Assembly (NCBI RefSeq): GCF_013389665.1
Contig: NZ_CP058316.1
Span: 1,488,001 to 1,552,000, forward strand
Source of the DNA: Microbacterium oleivorans
GTDB lineage: Bacteria; Actinomycetota; Actinomycetes; Actinomycetales; Microbacteriaceae
Reading direction: 5' to 3'
DNA: 64,000 nt
How positions within the stretch are numbered: the first letter of the stretch is position 1; the number at the start of each line of letters is the position of its first letter. A program made the position numbers and the translations under genes. The notes below the pieces were generated by a model, which saw only the letters and a program-made list of their open reading frames with translations, was not told where the DNA came from and searched no databases. Below, in pieces: positions 34,457-46,373 of the stretch.

Positions 34457-36679
34457 TCAGTCGTCGAGCAGCTCGGCCTCGATCACATCGTCGTCGGGGT
34501 CGTCGCCGCGGCTCCCGCCGGCGGGCGCGCCCGCACTCGTCAGCACGAGCGACGAGCCGTCGGCCGCGACATCCACCCGCACGACGTCGCCGTCGTGCAC
34601 ACCACCCGAGAGGATCGCCATGGCGAGGCGATCCTGGATCTCGGACTGGATGAGCCGGCGCAGCGGGCGGGCCCCGTACACCGGGTCGTAGCCCCGCTCG
34701 GCGAGCCAGGCACGAGCGTCGGGGGTCACCGCCAACGCGAGACGGCGGTCCTTGAGGCGGCGCTGGAGGACATCGACCGAGAGCTCGACGATCTGCGCGA
34801 GGTCGTCCTGGCTGAGCGCCTCGAACATGACGGTGTCGTCGAGCCGGTTGAGGAACTCCGGCCGGAACGCCTGGCGCAGCAGGATCTGCACCTGTTCCCG
34901 CTTCTGCTCCAGGCTCAGCGTCGGGTCGATGAGGATCGGCGATCCGAGGTTGGAGGTGAGAATCAGGATGACGTTGCGGAAGTCGACCGTCCGGCCCTGG
35001 CCATCGGTGAGCCGGCCGTCGTCCATGACCTGCAGCAGCACGTCGAAGACCTCGGGATGGGCCTTCTCGACCTCGTCGAGCAGCACGACCGAGTACGGGC
35101 GTCGCCGGACCGCCTCGGTCAGCTGACCGCCCTGCTCGTACCCGATGTACCCGGGAGGGGCGCCGACGAGCCGCGACACGGAGTGCTTCTCGCCGTACTC
35201 CGACATGTCGATCCGGATCATCGCGTGCTCGTCGTCGAACAGGAACTCCGCCAGCGCCTTGGCCAGTTCGGTCTTGCCGACGCCGGTGGGGCCCAGGAAC
35301 AGGAACGATCCGGTCGGCCGGTTCGGGTCGCTGATCCCCGCGCGCGAGCGCCGCACGGCGTCCGCGACGGCCTTCACGGCGACCTTCTGCCCGATGAGGC
35401 GCTTGCCGAGCTCCGACTCCAGCCGCACGAGCTTCTCGGTCTCGCCCTGCAGCAACCGGCCGACGGGGATGCCCGTCCACGCCGCGATGACCGAGGCGAT
35501 GTCCTCATCGGTGACCTGGTCGTTCACCATCCGCTCCGGACCGTCGACGGCCGTCTCGGCACGTTCGGCCTCGACCACCTCGCGCTCGAGCGCCGGGATC
35601 TCGGCGTACAGCAGCCGCGAGGCCATCTCGAGGTTCCCCTCGCGCTGCGCGCGCTCGGCCTCGACGCGTGCGGCATCCAGGCGGGTCTTCAGATCGCCGA
35701 CGCGGTTGAGCGACGCACGCTCGCGCTCCCATCGCGCCTGCAGGTCGTCGAGCTTGTGCTGTTCGTCCTTCAGCGACGCACGCAGGGTCTCCAGACGCTC
35801 GCGCGACGCGGCATCCTTCTCCTTCTTCAGCGCGAGCTCCTCGAGCTTCAGCCGATCGACGTGACGGCGCAGCTCATCGATCTCGAGTGGCGCCGAGTCG
35901 ATCTCCATGCGCAGCCGCGACGCGGCCTCGTCGATGAGGTCGATCGCCTTGTCGGGCAGCTGCCGGGCCGGGATGTACCGGTTCGAGAGGGATGCCGCGG
36001 CCACGAGCGCGCCGTCGGCGATCGCCACCTTGTGGTGCGCCTCGTAGCGCTCCTTGAGCCCGCGGAGGATCGCGATCGTGTCCTCGACGCTCGGTTCGCC
36101 GACGTAGACCTGCTGGAAGCGCCGCTCGAGAGCGGCATCCTTCTCGATGAACTCGCGGTACTCGTCGAGGGTCGTCGCGCCGATGAGGCGCAGCTCGCCG
36201 CGGGCGAGCATGGGCTTGAGCATGTTCGACGCCGCGACGGACCCCTCACCGCCCCCGGCACCCATGAGCACGTGCAGCTCGTCGATGAAGGTGATGATCC
36301 GGCCGTCCGACTCGGTGATCTCCTTGAGCACGCTCTTCAGGCGCTCCTCGAACTGGCCGCGGTACATGGCACCGGCGACGAGGGCGGAGATGTCGAGCGA
36401 GACGAGCTCCTTGTTCTTCAGGCTCTCGGCGACGTCGCCGGCGACGATGCGCTGGGCGAGGCCCTCGACGACGGCGGTCTTGCCGACGCCGGGCTCGCCG
36501 ATGAGGACGGGGTTGTTCTTGGTTCGGCGGGTGAGCACCTGGCTGACCCGGCGGATCTCGCCGTCGCGCCCGATGACGGGGTCGAGCTTGCCCTGGCGGG
36601 CACGGTCGGTGAGGTTGATGCCGAACTGCTCGAGGGCGCTGCGCGCGTCCTCCTGCCCCGGCTGCTGCGTCGCGTTCAT
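34457..36679 (-). CDS. clpB: ATP-dependent disaggregase ClpB, form lacking the N-terminal domain
   Basis: A 740-residue AAA+ hexamer that extracts proteins from aggregates with DnaK. NBD1 has Walker [10 protein letters not shown], then comes the coiled M-domain (about 250-375), then NBD2 with GPTGVGKTE. The start ATG 36679 follows CAGGAGACTC, and the protein begins where the short E. coli ClpB isoform begins, so the Clp N domain of about 140 residues is absent. The C-terminus is acidic ([15 protein letters not shown]). The M-domain rules out ClpC. A HAIR operator sits 25-51 nt before the start. Confidence 0.95.
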   Translation of the reverse strand: MNATQQPGQEDARSALEQFGINLTDRARQGKLDPVIGRDGEIRRVSQVLTRRTKNNPVLIGEPGVGKTAVVEGLAQRIVAGDVAESLKNKELVSLDISALVAGAMYRGQFEERLKSVLKEITESDGRIITFIDELHVLMGAGGGEGSVAASNMLKPMLARGELRLIGATTLDEYREFIEKDAALERRFQQVYVGEPSVEDTIAILRGLKERYEAHHKVAIADGALVAAASLSNRYIPARQLPDKAIDLIDEAASRLRMEIDSAPLEIDELRRHVDRLKLEELALKKEKDAASRERLETLRASLKDEQHKLDDLQARWERERASLNRVGDLKTRLDAARVEAERAQREGNLEMASRLLYAEIPALEREVVEAERAETAVDGPERMVNDQVTDEDIASVIAAWTGIPVGRLLQGETEKLVRLESELGKRLIGQKVAVKAVADAVRRSRAGISDPNRPTGSFLFLGPTGVGKTELAKALAEFLFDDEHAMIRIDMSEYGEKHSVSRLVGAPPGYIGYEQGGQLTEAVRRRPYSVVLLDEVEKAHPEVFDVLLQVMDDGRLTDGQGRTVDFRNVILILTSNLGSPILIDPTLSLEQKREQVQILLRQAFRPEFLNRLDDTVMFEALSQDDLAQIVELSVDVLQRRLKDRRLALAVTPDARAWLAERGYDPVYGARPLRRLIQSEIQDRLAMAILSGGVHDGDVVRVDVAADGSSLVLTSAGAPAGGSRGDDPDDDVIEAELLDD

Positions 36680-36703
36680 GAGTCTCCTGAATTCTCTCGG
36701 CTC

Positions 36704-36730
36704 AAACTTGAGCCTGAATGACTCAAGTTT
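36704..36730 (-). promoter_or_regulatory. HAIR (HspR) operator of clpB
   Basis: AAACTTGAG and CTCAAGTTT arms. The core CTTGAGC-N7-ACTCAAG matches the HAIR consensus CTTGAGT-N7-ACTCAAG in 13 of 14 positions. A minus-strand TAAACT (36726-36731) overlapping it is a likely -10 box, so HspR binding would block RNA polymerase. Confidence 0.88.
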
Positions 36731-36743
36731 AGCATCGCGCGGA

Positions 36744-37766
36744 TCAGGATGCCACGGGTGCCGCGTGCAGCTCGGCCAGACGATGGTCTCCGCCGCCGGA
36801 CGCCGCGACCGCCTCGTCGGTGCAGGCGAATCGCGCCCGATACGCCGACGGGCTGAGACCCAGGGCTCGGGCGAAGTTCTGGCGCAGCACCGATGCCGAA
36901 CCGAAGCCGCTGTCGGCGGCGACCTGGTCGAGCGCGAGATCGGTCTGCTCGAGCAGACGCTGAGCCCGGAGGATGCGCTGACGCCCGAGCCAGGCCGCGG
37001 GCGTCGTTCCGTAGTCCGCCTTGAACCGCCGCGCGAACGTGCGCGGCGACATGTGCGCCCGGGCGGCGAGCAGGTCGACGGAGAGGTCGAGGTCGAGGTT
37101 CTCCACCATCCAGTCGGCGATCGGGGTGAGCGAGAGCGAGGACGCGTCGGGCAGCGGCTTGGCGATGAACTGGGCCTGCCCACCGTCGCGCTGCGGTGCG
37201 ACGACCATGCGCCGCGCGATCGTGTTGGCAGCCTCGGCGCCGAGTTCGATGCGCAGCAGGTGCAGGCACGCGTCGAGGCCCGCAGCCGTGCCGGCACTCG
37301 TGATGATGCGATCCGATTGGACATAGAGGACCGCCGGGTCGACTTCGATCTGCGGATACATCTGCGCCATCGTCTCGGCGTAGCGCCAGTGGGTCGTCGC
37401 GCGCTTGCCGTCGAGCACGCCCGCGGCCGCGACGACGAACGATCCGCTGCAGACCGTCAGCACCCAGGCGCCGCGCTCGACCGCACGGCGGACGACCGCG
37501 CTCACCCGTTCGTCGACGTGGTTCCACGCACTCCGCGGGATCGGGGTGATCACGACGAGATCGGCCTCGTCGGCGAACCCGAGATCGCTCTCGACGTTGA
37601 TCGAGAAGCCCATGTTGGCCGGCACAACCCCCGGGTCCGGAGCGACGATGCGGAAGTCGAAGTTCGGGATGCCGTCGTCGGATCGGTCGAGACCGAAGGC
37701 CTCGCACGCGAGTCCGAACTCGAACGGGGCGAAACCCGGCTGGACGATGCAGGCGACGGAGTGCAT
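36744..37766 (-). CDS. GlxA-type AraC-family regulator with DJ-1/PfpI domain
   Basis: A 340-residue regulator. The N-terminal DJ-1/PfpI-like domain (about 1-190) keeps a Cys at 106 in TVCSGS. The C-terminal AraC DNA-binding domain (about 215-312) has both HTH motifs, ending in the typical [12 protein letters not shown]. Such proteins sense small molecules with the DJ-1 pocket, but the ligand is unknown. ATG 37766 is backed by an AGGA site. It lies upstream of clpB on the same strand, but clpB has its own promoter. Confidence 0.9.
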   Translation of the reverse strand: MHSVACIVQPGFAPFEFGLACEAFGLDRSDDGIPNFDFRIVAPDPGVVPANMGFSINVESDLGFADEADLVVITPIPRSAWNHVDERVSAVVRRAVERGAWVLTVCSGSFVVAAAGVLDGKRATTHWRYAETMAQMYPQIEVDPAVLYVQSDRIITSAGTAAGLDACLHLLRIELGAEAANTIARRMVVAPQRDGGQAQFIAKPLPDASSLSLTPIADWMVENLDLDLSVDLLAARAHMSPRTFARRFKADYGTTPAAWLGRQRILRAQRLLEQTDLALDQVAADSGFGSASVLRQNFARALGLSPSAYRARFACTDEAVAASGGGDHRLAELHAAPVAS

Positions 37767-37824
37767 GGCAGTTTTCCTCCGAGTAGTGACTGTCCTGCCA
37801 TCGCGGGCAGGAATGCTCTCATCG

Positions 37825-37830
37825 TAGCGT
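37825..37830 (+). promoter_or_regulatory. -10 box of the small ORF at 37838
   Basis: TAGCGT 7 nt before ATG 37838; this supports the ORF being real. Confidence 0.4.
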
Positions 37831-37837
37831 TTCTGCC

Positions 37838-38125
37838 ATGGGTACGACACTGCTCTTTCTGCTCCTCTCGGCACTGGCCGTCACCGGCATCCTGGGGACG
37901 CTCGTGCTGGTCTCGCGCGACGGCTATCGCGCCGTCCCCACGCGCCCGCACCCGGGGCGGGGCGACGGCGGCGCAGGCGGCGGGAAGGCCGACGCGATAC
38001 CCGGCGCACGCACCACTCGGGTGGCCGGCGTGCCGGGCTCGCCCGGTGCGGCGGTCAGCGAGCGCGCTGCGCGACGACGCGACGGGATGCCGCCAGCAGG
38101 CGCGCCGCGGACTCGGGCCACGTGA
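37838..38125 (+). CDS. small membrane protein with a disordered tail, function unknown
   Basis: A 95-residue ORF. The first 30 residues form one TM helix followed by [12 protein letters not shown], a pattern I associate with short actinobacterial membrane proteins. The remainder is Gly/Ala/Arg-rich and overlaps the end of the convergent glycosyltransferase by 71 nt. Real relatives may end earlier, so a frameshift or read-through after about residue 40 is possible. The promoter-like hexamer supports the start; the C-terminal half is doubtful. Confidence 0.45.
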   Translation: MGTTLLFLLLSALAVTGILGTLVLVSRDGYRAVPTRPHPGRGDGGAGGGKADAIPGARTTRVAGVPGSPGAAVSERAARRRDGMPPAGAPRTRAT

Positions 38126-39167
38126 AGCGGGCGATGTGCTCGCGCCCCGCGGCGACCAGCGCCGCGCGGGCGCCCTCGTCGTCGAGGCCGATCACCGCGT
38201 CCGCGAAGGCCCGGGCGTCGCGAGCCGGTACGTAACGGGCGCCGGGCCCACCGACCTCGTGGAAGATCTCCATGTCGCTCACGACGGCGGGAACGCCGAG
38301 CTCGAGCGCTTCGGCGATCGGGAGGCCGTAGCCCTCGTCGAGGCTGAGGGTCGCCAGCAGCGCAGCGTCCGAGAGGAGCGCTGCGTACTCGGTGTCGGTG
38401 ACCCCGCCGTGGAACACGATGCGGGCATCGGCGGGAGCGAGCTTCTCGAGCTCCTCCTGGCGGGCGGGCGAGATGCGGCTGAGGAGGTGCAGGGTGCGCC
38501 CGGGCAGGTGGGCCATCGCGCGCACGAGGGTCTCGACGTTCTTGTAGGGCATGAACGAGCCCATGTAGACGATGTTCAGCGCAGCGGCAGCCCCCGGCAT
38601 CGCGCCCGCCGGAGCGAGCTCCGCCAACCGCTGCGGCGCGTTGGGCAGCACGACGACCTCGCGCTTGGTCAGCCGCACCGCGGCGAACTGACGCTTGCTG
38701 GTCTCGCTCACCGTGGCCACGGCGTCGGCGGCGTTCAAGGTGGCCCGCTGCGGCGCGTAGGTCAGGTGGAACAGCCGCCATCCCAGCCGCACGAACCACG
38801 GCAGATCGCGCGGCGGCGTGCGGTGGCGGTAGTAGATGGTGTCGTGCAGCGTGAGGATGAGTCCGAAGCGGCGTCCGAGCGCGCCGATGGTCTGCATCGG
38901 CGAGTACACGACATCCGGCCGGTACCGGTTCAACCGCAACGCGGCGAGCGGCTCGAGCACGGAGGTCGGCGCGTGCAGCGACACGGTCGGGGCGCCCGCG
39001 GGCAGCAGCGCGACCTGACCGGGGTCGTGCACGATGAAGGTCACCTCGACACCGGCATCGGGCGCTGCGGCGAACACCGCGTGGGCGAGCTCGTGCGAGA
39101 ACCGACTGATGCCGTCGTGGAAGTCCGTCCGGATGTACCGGGCATCGAAGAAGAGGCGCATCGTCAC
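38055..39167 (-). CDS. GT-B fold glycosyltransferase (GT4-like)
   Basis: A 370-residue retaining glycosyltransferase. The donor-binding half has [17 protein letters not shown] and the nucleotide-sugar Glu motif [15 protein letters not shown] (E-x7-E). GTG 39167 overlaps the upstream gene's stop (GTGA), and an ATG six bases later (39161) is an equally good start. It forms a pair with the next GT, probably in cell-surface glycan or glycolipid synthesis. Sugars are unknown. Confidence 0.88.
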   Translation of the reverse strand: MTMRLFFDARYIRTDFHDGISRFSHELAHAVFAAAPDAGVEVTFIVHDPGQVALLPAGAPTVSLHAPTSVLEPLAALRLNRYRPDVVYSPMQTIGALGRRFGLILTLHDTIYYRHRTPPRDLPWFVRLGWRLFHLTYAPQRATLNAADAVATVSETSKRQFAAVRLTKREVVVLPNAPQRLAELAPAGAMPGAAAALNIVYMGSFMPYKNVETLVRAMAHLPGRTLHLLSRISPARQEELEKLAPADARIVFHGGVTDTEYAALLSDAALLATLSLDEGYGLPIAEALELGVPAVVSDMEIFHEVGGPGARYVPARDARAFADAVIGLDDEGARAALVAAGREHIARFTWPESAARLLAASRRVVAQRAR

Positions 39168-40378
39168 GCGCCGAGCGGCTCGCCGCGGTAGAGCTTCTCG
39201 AAGGTGTCGAGCGTGCGCTCGATGTCGTGGATCTCGACGCCGTCGAGCGAGGCCTGCTGCATCCTCAGGTACTCCTCGGGCGAGGCCGTCAGCACCCGGC
39301 GCAGCTTGTCGGCGAGGTCGTCGACGTCACCCGGCTCGAAGAGGTAGCCGTTGACACCGGACTGCACCAGGTGCGGCAGCGCGACCGCGTTCGCGGCCAC
39401 GACCGGCAACCCCGAGGCCATGGCCTCCATCGTCGCGATCGACTGCAGCTCGGCGATCGAGGCGATCGCGAACACGTCGGCGCGCGTGTAGGCAGCACGC
39501 AGCTGCGCCTCGTCGGTGCGGCCGTAGAAGGTCACCCGGTCGATGATGCCGAGCTGCTGCGCGGCCTGCTCGAGGTTGCGGCGCTGGTCGCCGCCGCCCA
39601 CGATGTCGAAGTGCACGTCGAGCTCGGGAGCGAGCTTGGCGACGGCGCCGAGGGTGACCTCGACGTGCTTCTCGGTCGTCAGGCGCCCCACGAACAGGAT
39701 GCGGCGGTGCTCGCGCGGGGTCAGGTCGGGGGTGTAGTTGCGCTTGTCGATGCCGCAGCTGATCGGGATGACACCCGAGATGTCGATGGTGTCCTGCAGG
39801 AACTCGGCGGCCTTGCGCGTCGGTGTCGTGACCGCGCGCGACATGTCGAACGTGCGCTTGGCGTCGTCCCAGCAGAGCTTGATGATGATCTTGTCGAGGA
39901 ACGGCGGCAGGGTGGTGAAGTCGATGACGTTCTCGGCCATCACGTGATTGGTCGCGATGACCGGGATCCCGCGCTTCCTCGCCTCGCGGGTCAGTCCGCG
40001 CCCGATGACGATGTGCGACTGGCTGTGCACCACGTCGGGCTTGACCGAGTCGAGCACCCGCCGCGCGTAGTGCTTCGACCGCCAGGGCAGCACGAACCGC
40101 AGCCAGTCGTGCGGGTACCACCGCCATCCGGGAAGGCGGTGCACGGTGAGGTCGGCGCCTTCGATGTTCTCGGTGAAGACGCCCGCCCGAGAGTGCTTGA
40201 CGCTGGGGGTGACGACGTGGACGTCGTGCCCTCGGGCGGCGAGGCCGGCCGACAGCCGCTCGGCGAAGCGGGCGGCCCCGTTGACGTCGGGCGCGAACGT
40301 GTCGGCACCCATCACGATGGTCAGGGGTGCGCGCGAGCTGGCGGCGGGAACACCCTCGGTCGTCGTGGATTCGGTCAC
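39164..40378 (-). CDS. GT4 family glycosyltransferase (PimB/MgtA-like)
   Basis: A 404-residue GT-B enzyme. The N-terminal [15 protein letters not shown] loop and HDVHVVTP are typical of GDP-mannose or UDP-glycosyl GT4 enzymes such as PimB and MgtA. The C-terminal [16 protein letters not shown] and [18 protein letters not shown] carry the donor-site residues. Translation is coupled to the following GT by a 4-nt overlap. A role in mannolipid or lipoglycan assembly is plausible, which would fit the GT87-type gene at 22.3 kb, but is not shown. Confidence 0.9.
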   Translation of the reverse strand: MTESTTTEGVPAASSRAPLTIVMGADTFAPDVNGAARFAERLSAGLAARGHDVHVVTPSVKHSRAGVFTENIEGADLTVHRLPGWRWYPHDWLRFVLPWRSKHYARRVLDSVKPDVVHSQSHIVIGRGLTREARKRGIPVIATNHVMAENVIDFTTLPPFLDKIIIKLCWDDAKRTFDMSRAVTTPTRKAAEFLQDTIDISGVIPISCGIDKRNYTPDLTPREHRRILFVGRLTTEKHVEVTLGAVAKLAPELDVHFDIVGGGDQRRNLEQAAQQLGIIDRVTFYGRTDEAQLRAAYTRADVFAIASIAELQSIATMEAMASGLPVVAANAVALPHLVQSGVNGYLFEPGDVDDLADKLRRVLTASPEEYLRMQQASLDGVEIHDIERTLDTFEKLYRGEPLGA

Positions 40379-40507
40379 GGGTCAGGCCCAATCTGTACGG
40401 CGGTGCGCCGCCGGCTGGCGCCGACGCGGCGGCCCCGAGCTTACCCGAGCGGTCCATCCCGTTCCTGGAGGCGCCGCGAGGTTGGGGAAACCGGCCTCCG
40501 GCATCCC

Positions 40508-40513
40508 TAGGCT
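40508..40513 (+). promoter_or_regulatory. -10 box of the unknown gene at 40520 (leaderless)
   Basis: TAGGCT 6 nt before ATG 40520. Confidence 0.5.
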
Positions 40514-40519
40514 GGGGTC

Positions 40520-41113
40520 ATGGCCCGACTCGATGCCGATGCCGATCCCGCCCGCTGGGTGGCTGTGACCGAATCCTTCGGGTTCTCGGGACGACGCGCC
40601 CGCAAGCGCGCCATCGGGATGCTGCTGGGTCAGGCGAACTCCGCCCTGGGCGGGGCGCCCCGTCCCGGCGGCCGGTTCGCCGCCTGGGCGGCGAGTCAGG
40701 CGGTCCCGGCGCTCATGCGCCGCGCGGGCGGTCGGGTGCGCGCGTGGATGTGGCGTGCCGACCCCGAACTGCTGGTGGTCCTGGCGCAGCTGCAGGAGGC
40801 GACGGCGCAGCTGCGCACCGCGCGGGCGATGATGCCGATGGAGTACGACGACACCGAGGACTTCCGTTCGCCGTACCTGGGCATGGGCGAGAAGCTCGTG
40901 ATGACGCTGCCGCCCGACCCGCGCACTCCGCCCTTCGTCTCGTACACGTGGGACACCGGCAGCCACATCGTGACCCTCTCGGCCGTCTGCAGCGACCGCG
41001 AACGTGTGGGCACCGTGCTCGACGAGCTCGATCACCTCGCCCGGTCGCTCCGCATCGTCGATGACCTCACCGTCGGCGAGGCGGCCACCACGCTCCGCCT
41101 CCCGCCGGCCTGA
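40520..41113 (+). CDS. conserved-looking protein of unknown function
   Basis: A 197-residue soluble protein. The first half is Arg/Ala-rich and helical (SGRRARKRAIGMLLGQAN), and the second half is a mixed alpha/beta stretch with PPFVSYTWDTGSHIVTLSAVC. No TM, signal peptide or known motif is seen. Coding is supported by a -10 box and by convergent packing against hspR with a 41-nt gap. No function can be offered. Confidence 0.65.
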   Translation: MARLDADADPARWVAVTESFGFSGRRARKRAIGMLLGQANSALGGAPRPGGRFAAWAASQAVPALMRRAGGRVRAWMWRADPELLVVLAQLQEATAQLRTARAMMPMEYDDTEDFRSPYLGMGEKLVMTLPPDPRTPPFVSYTWDTGSHIVTLSAVCSDRERVGTVLDELDHLARSLRIVDDLTVGEAATTLRLPPA

Positions 41114-41154
41114 TCCGGAGCACACGTCGCTCACGCGCGCCCCGCAGCGCGGGG

Positions 41155-41589
41155 TCAGGCAGTGGGGGGACGGGTGTAGAGCACGATCTCGGTGGCGCGG
41201 CGGACGCGGGCGCCGTGTCGCAGCGTGACGACCGCGCCGGTCGCCCCCGCCGCGAAGACCCGCGCTCCGGGGCGCTGCTGCCGCTCGTCCCGCAACCGCT
41301 GATCGAGCTCGCGCACCTCGCGCCGCAGCGACGCGACCTCGTTCTCGAGCTCGAGGATGCGGGTGATGGCCGGCAGGCTGATGCCGTCGGCAGACATCCG
41401 AGCGACTTCGCGCAGCTGTCGGATGTGTCGCAGCGAATACCGTCGCGAACCGCCCTGCGTGCGGCCGGGGACCACGAGCCCGAGCCGGTCGTACTGGCGC
41501 AGGGTCTGCGCGTGCATGCCGGCGAGTTCGGCGGCAGCGGCGATCGCGAAGATCGGCGCCTCCTCGTCGATGTCGTCGTCGTCGGACAT
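41155..41589 (-). CDS. hspR: MerR-family heat-shock repressor HspR
   Basis: A 144-residue repressor that binds HAIR sites with DnaK as co-repressor. The MerR-type HTH spans about 12-60 (FAIAAAAELAGMHAQTLRQY and RRYSLRHIRQLR). A coiled coil (75-105) for dimerisation and a variable tail follow. It is the last gene of the dnaK operon, 85 nt after dnaJ, so the operon is autoregulated. Likely targets in the window are the HAIR sites before dnaK and clpB. Confidence 0.93.
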   Translation of the reverse strand: MSDDDDIDEEAPIFAIAAAAELAGMHAQTLRQYDRLGLVVPGRTQGGSRRYSLRHIRQLREVARMSADGISLPAITRILELENEVASLRREVRELDQRLRDERQQRPGARVFAAGATGAVVTLRHGARVRRATEIVLYTRPPTA

Positions 41590-41674
41590 CTGGGCTCACC
41601 TCCGGGTGGGTCGATCCTGCCGGCCGGCGGGCGGGGCTCCGTGGACCGGATGCCGCCTGCCGGCCGGTGGGGGG

Positions 41675-42679
41675 TCAGCTTCGCGCCTTGCCCATGAGGT
41701 CGGCGCGGGGGTTCTCCTTGGGCTCGAGCTCGGCGAAGCGCTCGAGCGCGGCCCGGGCGTCTTCGTCGAGGTGTGCGGGGACGGCGACCTGGACCTCGGC
41801 GAGCAGGTCGCCGGTGCCCTTGGCGGTGCTGACGCCTCGCCCCTTGACGCGGAGCACCCGGCCCGACGGGGTGCCGGGGGCGACGCGCAGCTTGACGGGG
41901 TCGCCACCCAGGGTGGGCACCTCGATCGTCGCGCCGAGGGCCGCCTCGGTGAACGTGATCGGAACCACGACGCGCAGGTTGAGCCCCTCGCGGGTGAACA
42001 CCGGGTGCGGACGAACCGTCACCGAGACCACGATGTCGCCCGATTCGCCACCGTCGGGCGAGGGACGCCCGCGGCCGCGCAGCCGGATCTTCTGACCGTC
42101 CGCCACGCCCGCCGGCACCTTGACCTTGAATGGCTTGCCGTCCTCGCCCTGCAGCGTGACGGTGTCGCCGCGCACGGCGGTGGCGAAGTCGAGCGTCGTG
42201 CGCGCGGTCACATCTGCCCCGCGCTGCGGGCCGCCGAAGCCCTGGAACCCCCCGGTCGAGCGACCGAAGCCGCCCGTTCCGAAGCGTCCCGAGCGACCGC
42301 TCTGCTGGTTGAACATCGCGAAGATGTCGTCGAAGTCGGCGCCGCGGGCACCGGCGCCGCCACGGGCTCCCTGGTTGAACGCGCTGAACACGTCCTCGAA
42401 GCCGCCGGCGCCCTGGCCACCCGCGGTGAAGCGGGCGTTGCCCGCTCCCATCGCCCGGATCTGGTCGTACTCGGCGCGCTGCTCCTTGTCGGAGAGCACG
42501 GAGTACGCCTCGCTGATCTCCTTGAACTTCGATTCGGCGACAGGGTCACCCTGCGTCGAGTCGGGGTGGTACGTGCGCGCCAGCTTCCGGTAGGTCTTCT
42601 TCAGGTCGCTGTCGGAGACGTCCTTCGTGACGCCCAGCACCTGGTAGAAGTCCTTGTCGAACCAGTCCTGACTGGCCAT
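41675..42679 (-). CDS. dnaJ: DnaJ-type co-chaperone without zinc fingers (class B J protein)
   Basis: A 334-residue co-chaperone that delivers clients to DnaK and triggers its ATPase. The J domain (1-75) has HPD at 38-40, followed by a Gly/Phe-rich linker (about 80-145) and the two C-terminal beta domains. The four CxxCxGxG zinc repeats of class A DnaJ are absent, making it the CbpA/DnaJ1-like form usual in actinobacterial dnaK operons. It starts 9 nt after grpE. Confidence 0.93.
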   Translation of the reverse strand: MASQDWFDKDFYQVLGVTKDVSDSDLKKTYRKLARTYHPDSTQGDPVAESKFKEISEAYSVLSDKEQRAEYDQIRAMGAGNARFTAGGQGAGGFEDVFSAFNQGARGGAGARGADFDDIFAMFNQQSGRSGRFGTGGFGRSTGGFQGFGGPQRGADVTARTTLDFATAVRGDTVTLQGEDGKPFKVKVPAGVADGQKIRLRGRGRPSPDGGESGDIVVSVTVRPHPVFTREGLNLRVVVPITFTEAALGATIEVPTLGGDPVKLRVAPGTPSGRVLRVKGRGVSTAKGTGDLLAEVQVAVPAHLDEDARAALERFAELEPKENPRADLMGKARS

Positions 42680-42688
42680 GGCTGCCTC

Positions 42689-43324
42689 CTATTCGGCCGG
42701 CACGGCGACGACGACCTTCGCCGGACGCAGCTCGATGCTCCCGAGGCGATAGCCGACCTCGACGACCTCGAGGATCGTCGGCTCGGCCGTGCCCGGGGTG
42801 GGCGCCTGGAAGATCGCCTCGTGCTGCTGCGGGTCGAACGCGTCGCCCGCGGCGCCGTAGGTCTCGACGCCCAGGCGCGAGACGACGGCGCGCAGCTTGT
42901 CGGCGATCGCCGCGAGGGGCGAGCCTTCGGTGAGGTCGCCGTGCTTGTCGGCGCGGTCTAGGTCGTCGAGCACGGGAAGCAGCCCCTTGGCTACCGAGCC
43001 CTTGGCGCGCTCGATCTCGACCTCGCGCTGCTCCTCGGTGCGCCGCCGGTAGTTGGCGTACTCGGCCTGCACCCGCTTCAGGTCGAGCACGAGGTCGTGC
43101 TCGTCGGCCGGCGCCTCGGCGACGGCGGCCTCGTCGGACTGCGCCGCACCGAGGATGTCGTCGATCGTGAGCTCGTCGTCGGCTCCGGCGCCATCCCGGG
43201 CACCGGCGTCGTCGGCCGACACCGTGTCCTCCTGCGCGTCAGGGTCGGAGACCTGAGCCTCCGACCCCTCCTCGCCGAGGACCTCGTCGTTGCCGTTGGG
43301 CTCTTCGAAGTCCTTGTTCGTCAT
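42689..43324 (-). CDS. grpE: nucleotide exchange factor GrpE
   Basis: A 211-residue DnaK exchange factor. A long acidic disordered N-terminus (1-75) is followed by the dimerising helix (VQAEYANYRRRTEEQREVE), the conserved LPVLDDLDRA, and a C-terminal beta wing ending VVEVGYRLGSIELRPAKVVV. It starts 2 nt after the dnaK stop and is followed by dnaJ 9 nt later. Confidence 0.95.
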   Translation of the reverse strand: MTNKDFEEPNGNDEVLGEEGSEAQVSDPDAQEDTVSADDAGARDGAGADDELTIDDILGAAQSDEAAVAEAPADEHDLVLDLKRVQAEYANYRRRTEEQREVEIERAKGSVAKGLLPVLDDLDRADKHGDLTEGSPLAAIADKLRAVVSRLGVETYGAAGDAFDPQQHEAIFQAPTPGTAEPTILEVVEVGYRLGSIELRPAKVVVAVPAE

Positions 43325-43326
43325 GG

Positions 43327-45298
<1,972 letters not shown>

Positions 45299-45303
45299 AC
45301 GAA

Positions 45304-45324
45304 GTTGAGTCGAGCCGTGTCAAG
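45304..45324 (-). promoter_or_regulatory. HAIR site 2 upstream of the dnaK -35 box
   Basis: GTTGAGT-N7-TGTCAAG matches HAIR in 11 of 14 arm positions. Its minus strand also contains a second TTGACA. From 45325 to 45520 I see no gene or clear site; it is the leader region of the next gene. Confidence 0.6.
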
Positions 45325-45520
45325 TTTTTCGACGTGACAAGAGTGACCCCGTACTGAGTGAATGCTGAGCAATCGCGCCTCCCGGAGAGGTGATACTCCC
45401 AGGCTCGGAAAATATGCTGAGTCCACCGATGTCAAGAAGCGTGCACCCGAACTCGCCTCTCGACGATCTCGTGCCTCCGGTGGCTGGTCGTCGAGCGTTC
45501 TCGCACGCCGGAATGCGGTC

Positions 45521-46243
45521 ATGACCCGCACCGTGGTCGTCATCGAGGACGACGACGACCTGCGCCGACTCCTGACCCAGACGCTGGAACAGCACGGCTT
45601 CGCCGTACACGCCTTCCGCGACGGCCCCTCCGGCGTGGATGCCGTCCGCCTCCTGCGCCCCGATCTGACCACCGTCGACGTGAGGCTCGACGGCATCGAC
45701 GGATTCGAGGCGGTGCGCCGCATCCGCGCCTTCCACGACGGCTACATCCTCATCATCAGCGCGATTGAAGACGAGACGGCCACCGTCGAAGGCTTCCGCA
45801 GCGGTGCCGACGACTACGTCGTGAAGCCGTGGCGGCCCTACGAGCTGCGCGCTCGGATCGACGCCCTGATGCGGCGGCCCCGCAGCATCCAGGCGACCGA
45901 CCCCGCGGGCTCCGCCTGGCTCGACGCAGGCGCTCTGCGGCTGAACCCGGGATCCCGTCGAGCCGAGCTCGACGGCGAGGGAATCGAGCTCACCCGCTCG
46001 GAGTTCGATGTGCTGCAGGCGCTCATGCAGCGGCCCGGCGACGTGATCGAGAAGTCGTGGATCGCCCTCATGCTGCGTCGCCAGAGCGGGACCCACGGCG
46101 ACCACGTCAGCGCGCACGACCTGCATGCCGTCGAGGTGCACATGATGAACCTGCGGCGCAAGCTCGGCGACGACGGCCGCTCGGGCCGATGGATCGAGAC
46201 CGTGCGAGGCATCGGCTACCGCTTCGCGCGACCCTCCGACTGA
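45521..46243 (+). CDS. orphan OmpR/PhoB-family response regulator
   Basis: A 240-residue regulator with no kinase nearby. The receiver has acidic residues at 10-13 (DDDD), phospho-acceptor Asp53 in TTVDVRLDG, Ser80 at the switch position and Lys102 in VVKPW. The C-terminal winged helix ends TVRGIGYRFARP. Its segment SGTHGDHVSAHDLHAVEVHM is longer than in typical PhoB-type domains. ATG 45521 begins the domain, although the frame is open back to 45362. It is divergent from dnaK. Confidence 0.87.
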   Translation: MTRTVVVIEDDDDLRRLLTQTLEQHGFAVHAFRDGPSGVDAVRLLRPDLTTVDVRLDGIDGFEAVRRIRAFHDGYILIISAIEDETATVEGFRSGADDYVVKPWRPYELRARIDALMRRPRSIQATDPAGSAWLDAGALRLNPGSRRAELDGEGIELTRSEFDVLQALMQRPGDVIEKSWIALMLRRQSGTHGDHVSAHDLHAVEVHMMNLRRKLGDDGRSGRWIETVRGIGYRFARPSD

Positions 46244-46360
46244 CACTCCGCGCGCCGATCCGCGAAAACCCGCCGGCGCTCGCATCGACGGATACGCTGA
46301 CCCCGTCGCGACGACGCGAAACCGCCGCTCGGGCGGCACCGAGTGTTCACGGAGAGGTCC

Positions 46361-46366
46361 TAGCGT
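46361..46366 (+). promoter_or_regulatory. -10 box deciding the start of the UMF1 MFS gene
   Basis: TAGCGT 7 nt before ATG 46374. A GGAGAGG run 7 nt before GTG 46365 argues for that alternative start, which overlaps this hexamer. Confidence 0.4.
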
Positions 46367-46373
46367 GCCCCGC

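Noticed and set aside
34457..36679. ClpC instead of ClpB
   Set aside because: The long coiled M-domain between the two ATPase modules is the ClpB type, and the gene has a HAIR operator.
33542..36721. 1059-codon plus-strand frame opposite UbiA and ClpB
   Set aside because: It has no domain or ribosome site and mirrors the codon bias of clpB on the other strand.
46365..46373. GTG 46365 as the start of the UMF1 gene
   Set aside because: A GGAGAGG site favours it, but it overlaps the TAGCGT hexamer whose 7-nt spacing to ATG 46374 fits the pattern of the neighbours. Kept as an alternative.
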